This document shows, in pieces, positions 61,242 to 64,000 of a stretch of DNA of 64,000 nucleotides. The position numbers and the translations under genes were made by a program. How positions within the stretch are numbered: position 1 is the stretch's first letter; each line of letters begins with the position of its first letter. Below the pieces are notes generated by a model. The model saw only the letters and a program-made list of their open reading frames with translations. It was not told the DNA's origin and ran no database searches. Origin of the DNA: Opisthorchis felineus (Eukaryota > Platyhelminthes > Trematoda > Opisthorchiida > Opisthorchiidae); assembly GCA_004794785.1 (NCBI GenBank), contig SJOL01007286.1, positions 63,992-127,991 of the forward strand, in the 5' to 3' direction.

Positions 61242-61530
61242 TCACGCGAAATACAGTCATTCGCACACCAATTCGGTTTTAACCGGGGACTCGACTGAAT
61301 CCCAAATGAATCTCCCCTTTATGATATTCTTTAACTGAACACTGCGCAAAGGCTGCCTTACGTTTCACTCAGTGCAAATGGATGTACTTCGCAATTTCGT
61401 AAAACTTATGTTCAGGTGGAAGATAAGATTGACGAAAACTCGGAGACTGCGAACAGATGATGAACCCCAAGAAGGGCGAAACCGGTTATGGGCTGTCGAT
61501 AGCTTTTCGGTAACTTTGCGATTCGTTTAG
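61242..61530 (+). repeat. Dispersed coding-like repeat R, copy 3
   Basis: The best preserved copy. The frame reads AKYSHSHTNSVLTGDSTESQ and MNLPFMIFFN before a stop. In the same frame, 50 codons downstream, it reads RLTKTRRLRTDDEPQEGRN and WAVDSFSVTL. Both blocks recur in copy 1 and, weaker, in copy 2. The frame is open upstream to 61141. No known domain was recognised. Confidence 0.65.
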
Positions 61531-61939
61531 TTCAAAAAATGATCATCATTTTCCCACTAGAACATATTGTGTTTCCGGAGCGGATTCGTGAAATCTGAAA
61601 ATTAATAACCCTGACCTGATTTCTTCTAATTACTGCTTAGAAAGTGTCTAGTAATTTTAGCTATTCGCTTCCCATATTAACGCTTCAAGCGGAAAATGAC
61701 ACAGTAACCTACATTCCAATGAACGAATGATGCAAAACAGTTTGGAAACCACTGCTGTGTAGTAAAGCTTGCATACCTTAACTTTCGACGACATCTTTCA
61801 GAGATGATTACTACGGAGCTAAGCTTATGGTGATTTCACCATATGGAATCATGTAAATTCCCTCTGATTCAGCTCCAATCCAAGACGGAATGGCTTTCGA
61901 AAATAGTAGAACAGTGACACCTGTATAAACGAAAATCAT
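61531..61939. other. No gene seen
   Basis: Only short frames; no repeat noticed. Confidence 0.4.
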
Positions 61940-62129
61940 TTAAAAAAAATTTCCAGCTGTAACATCCTTTCGGTGCATAGCTGCCATGCCACCAGAAGGA
62001 AACACGAGGGCTGGGATACTGCCAGGTTGCCCAAGCCTAGACAGGAGAAATCGAGATGTAGAGGTCGGGTTCAAACCACGTACCTTACGGTCAGAAAAGT
62101 CGCGCTCTAACCACTGAGCCATCTCGCCT
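61940..62129 (-). repeat. SINE-1 copy, minus strand
   Basis: On the minus strand: GGCGAGATGGCTCAGTGGTT, AGAGCGCGACTTTTCTGACC, GTACGTGGTTTGAACCCGAC, then CTGTCTAGGCTTGGGCAACC and TGGCAGTATCCCAGCCC, ending CAGCTGGAAATTTTTTTT. It matches the copy at 53239-53423 over almost its whole length. No clear target duplication flanks it, so it is older. Its frame gives the artefact peptide [19 protein letters not shown], common among predicted fluke proteins. Confidence 0.85.
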
Positions 62130-63703
62130 TGTATGGGCAAATTCGAAGGGTCGAACGCTTAGCGGGTCGAACTGGCAACAAAATTATTCATTTTGCCGTA
62201 CAAACAAATCAATACAATTGATTTTATAACTCGGTTAGGTGAATAAAAGTACAAAATTAGTCGAGGTTTCCATTTTTGGGGAAGTGTATAGTCGAAGTTA
62301 ACGGGATTGGGCTTCGAGAAAAAATATAACAATACCAGAACAATGCTCGCGATGCAGTACGCAGATAGGCATACCACACAGATGTACATGTACATAGCAT
62401 TTTTCGTTATTGTAGTGGGAATGACAGTGCTGTTGTTGTCGAAACCTATTGCGGAAAATAACCTGAATGAATATAAGTTTTACACAAGCTTACTGTTGAC
62501 TATGGGGTTATGAGAACGGGTTATCACTCAAAATGACTTTTGCTTCTTATCTAGCGTACAGCTAGACAAATAAATCAACGAAAATATCCGGCTGATTTGT
62601 TTTAGTTTACTTCACTTTCGTTTACGAGGGTTTTTTACTGAATTTTGCGAAAGGTAATTAAGACCGCAATGACCAACAAGGCCGATTTACATGCAAACGT
62701 GATCGCTCTAGTGTGACTCATGGGCAGAAGTGACTTCACGATTTCCTTCTGTAGCTAGCTGGACAGAGTTAGGACCACGTTTCCCTCATATGGACCGCGA
62801 ATCTAAGAGTAATCTTACCGTCCAACAGAACTTGAATTGCACCAGAGAACTGCATGTCAGCTTACTCTTACCAGCACTTTCCCTCGCGGGTCCTAATAAG
62901 CCCGAAGGGCTATTGAAGACAGGCAAATTCGAGAACACGGATTGTAAACGATTAGGATGAACATTAAGGTAGGACATAACCAGTTATATGTCCACTCAAC
63001 AGCTCTTTGTTCGGACTGGGCAATTACATGTTATAGAAAACCTAAACCTTGTATGTGCGATGGAAATGCTACCATTGGACCCGCATGCTCCGGTCATTAA
63101 TCCTGTGTTAAGCTCAGTTGCGTGTTCGAGTTGTGGCAGGAGATGAATATCTCACTTCGCTAGAAATACCTGGAGATTAATGTGAGTAGATTAGGGCCTA
63201 GTTCAAATCACTCATTCCGAAACTAGAGCAACAAACCCAGTCGTACTCTTACCGGCAACAAATCTTCCAGGACACCATCAAATCATGTTATTCATCCGAA
63301 CTAGTTCAGATACGAGACAAGTTGGAAATAGCTTGCTGTATCAAGTTGACTGAAGCCTGGCTTTTCTCTCAAATGACCTTGTGTACGCACCCGCCGTCAC
63401 ACCCAAATGAAACCGTCGGTCAACAAGCATACGCTTTTGTATGAACTAATTCCAGGTGAGAGTGGAGAACTTAGGTCACGCCCTCACGGAATTATAGTCT
63501 ACCCACATGTGCCATTCACTCCTGCTTCTGAAACGTCCTCACCATAAGAGCTGCTCTCCCCAGTATTATACCGGCTGTGTCAAAAGTTGCATGTATTATC
63601 AACTAGCCTAACCACATTTGGAAGAGCGATGAAAACTAGTCATACAGGTGAGATGGAAAAATCAATTGGTGACATAAAACGCTGGGAGCTACAGACGTCT
63701 TCT
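62130..63703. other. No gene seen
   Basis: A plus-strand frame at 62307-62513 contains a hydrophobic run (IAFFVIVVGMTVLLL) like a membrane segment, but has no other support. The rest is unassigned. Confidence 0.4.
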
Positions 63704-63730
63704 AGTCGTTTAAATCGACTTTAAACGACT
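63704..63730. repeat. Perfect 11-bp hairpin
   Basis: Arms AGTCGTTTAAA (63704-63714) and TTTAAACGACT (63720-63730) with loop TCGAC. T-rich sequence (GTTTTTGTG) follows. There is no adjacent gene, so a terminator role is not claimed. Confidence 0.75.
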
Positions 63731-64000
63731 GTTTTTGTGAGCAATGCTGGGTATTGAACAGTAGGCTGTTTCTCTTGAAAAAAATCGAGAAACAATAATA
63801 GGGCGGTTTCCTTCAGGTTTGCAATCCACTTGATTAGTTGTTTAAATCCATTTCGAAGGCTTTTTACTGACATCGATGAAGGAAGTTATTAATGGAGGTT
63901 TCAAATCACAAAGGCCGAAACAGGGTAGTAACTAGTGCGGATAAACGCAGTGCAATGCACGCAATATAAACGTACTACTTGTAAATTAAGTTTTTCTTGC

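Noticed and set aside
1..64000. CRISPR array, bacterial operon or prophage
   Set aside because: No regularly spaced repeats, no long adjacent frames with ribosome-binding sites, and clear eukaryotic introns and retroelements.

Overview
This window looks like nuclear DNA from a flatworm. The best fit is a trematode, probably a liver-fluke relative (Opisthorchiidae such as Clonorchis or Opisthorchis). That placement is inference from familiar repeat families, not a search. There is no compact coding. Reading frames are short and mostly noise, introns have GT...AG borders, and degenerate non-LTR retrotransposons and tRNA-derived SINE-like repeats are scattered over both strands. No prokaryotic operon, CRISPR array or rRNA was seen.

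The one well-supported host gene is an ETS-domain transcription factor on the minus strand (18756-21411). Two coding exons are joined by an intron of about 1 kb with consensus splice sites and matching phase. The second exon ends inside the ETS DNA-recognition helix, just before the expected tyrosine-rich segment. The 3' exon was not found in the 18.7 kb downstream, so the following intron is very long or the gene ends outside this window. Three short exon-like frames with good splice signals (3310-3453 minus, 5377-5453 minus, 34622-34740 plus) are offered as candidates of unknown function.

Mobile elements: 2146-2475 is a weak endonuclease remnant of a CR1-like LINE (plus). 6557-7120 is a CR1/jockey-like reverse transcriptase remnant (minus). 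8027-8620 is the 3' end of an RTE-like LINE (minus). 24170-26010 is a longer decayed copy of a related LINE (plus), with the catalytic aspartates still readable but broken by stops, shifts and an internal deletion.

SINE-like repeats fall into at least three families. SINE-1 has a young copy at 53239-53423 flanked by a perfect 14-bp target duplication, an older inverted copy at 61940-62129 and a longer variant at 49775-50058. SINE-2 has five copies sharing a 3' tail motif. SINE-3 is a head-to-head inverted pair at 42245-42695. A tRNA-like unit near 9884-9975 may be a fourth family.

The least explained item is a dispersed repeat present three times on the plus strand (48527-48790, 51555-51760, 61242-61530). 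Its copies are more alike when translated than their decayed DNA suggests, so it may be the remnant of a coding element. Most of the rest is intron or intergenic DNA in which I see no supportable gene.
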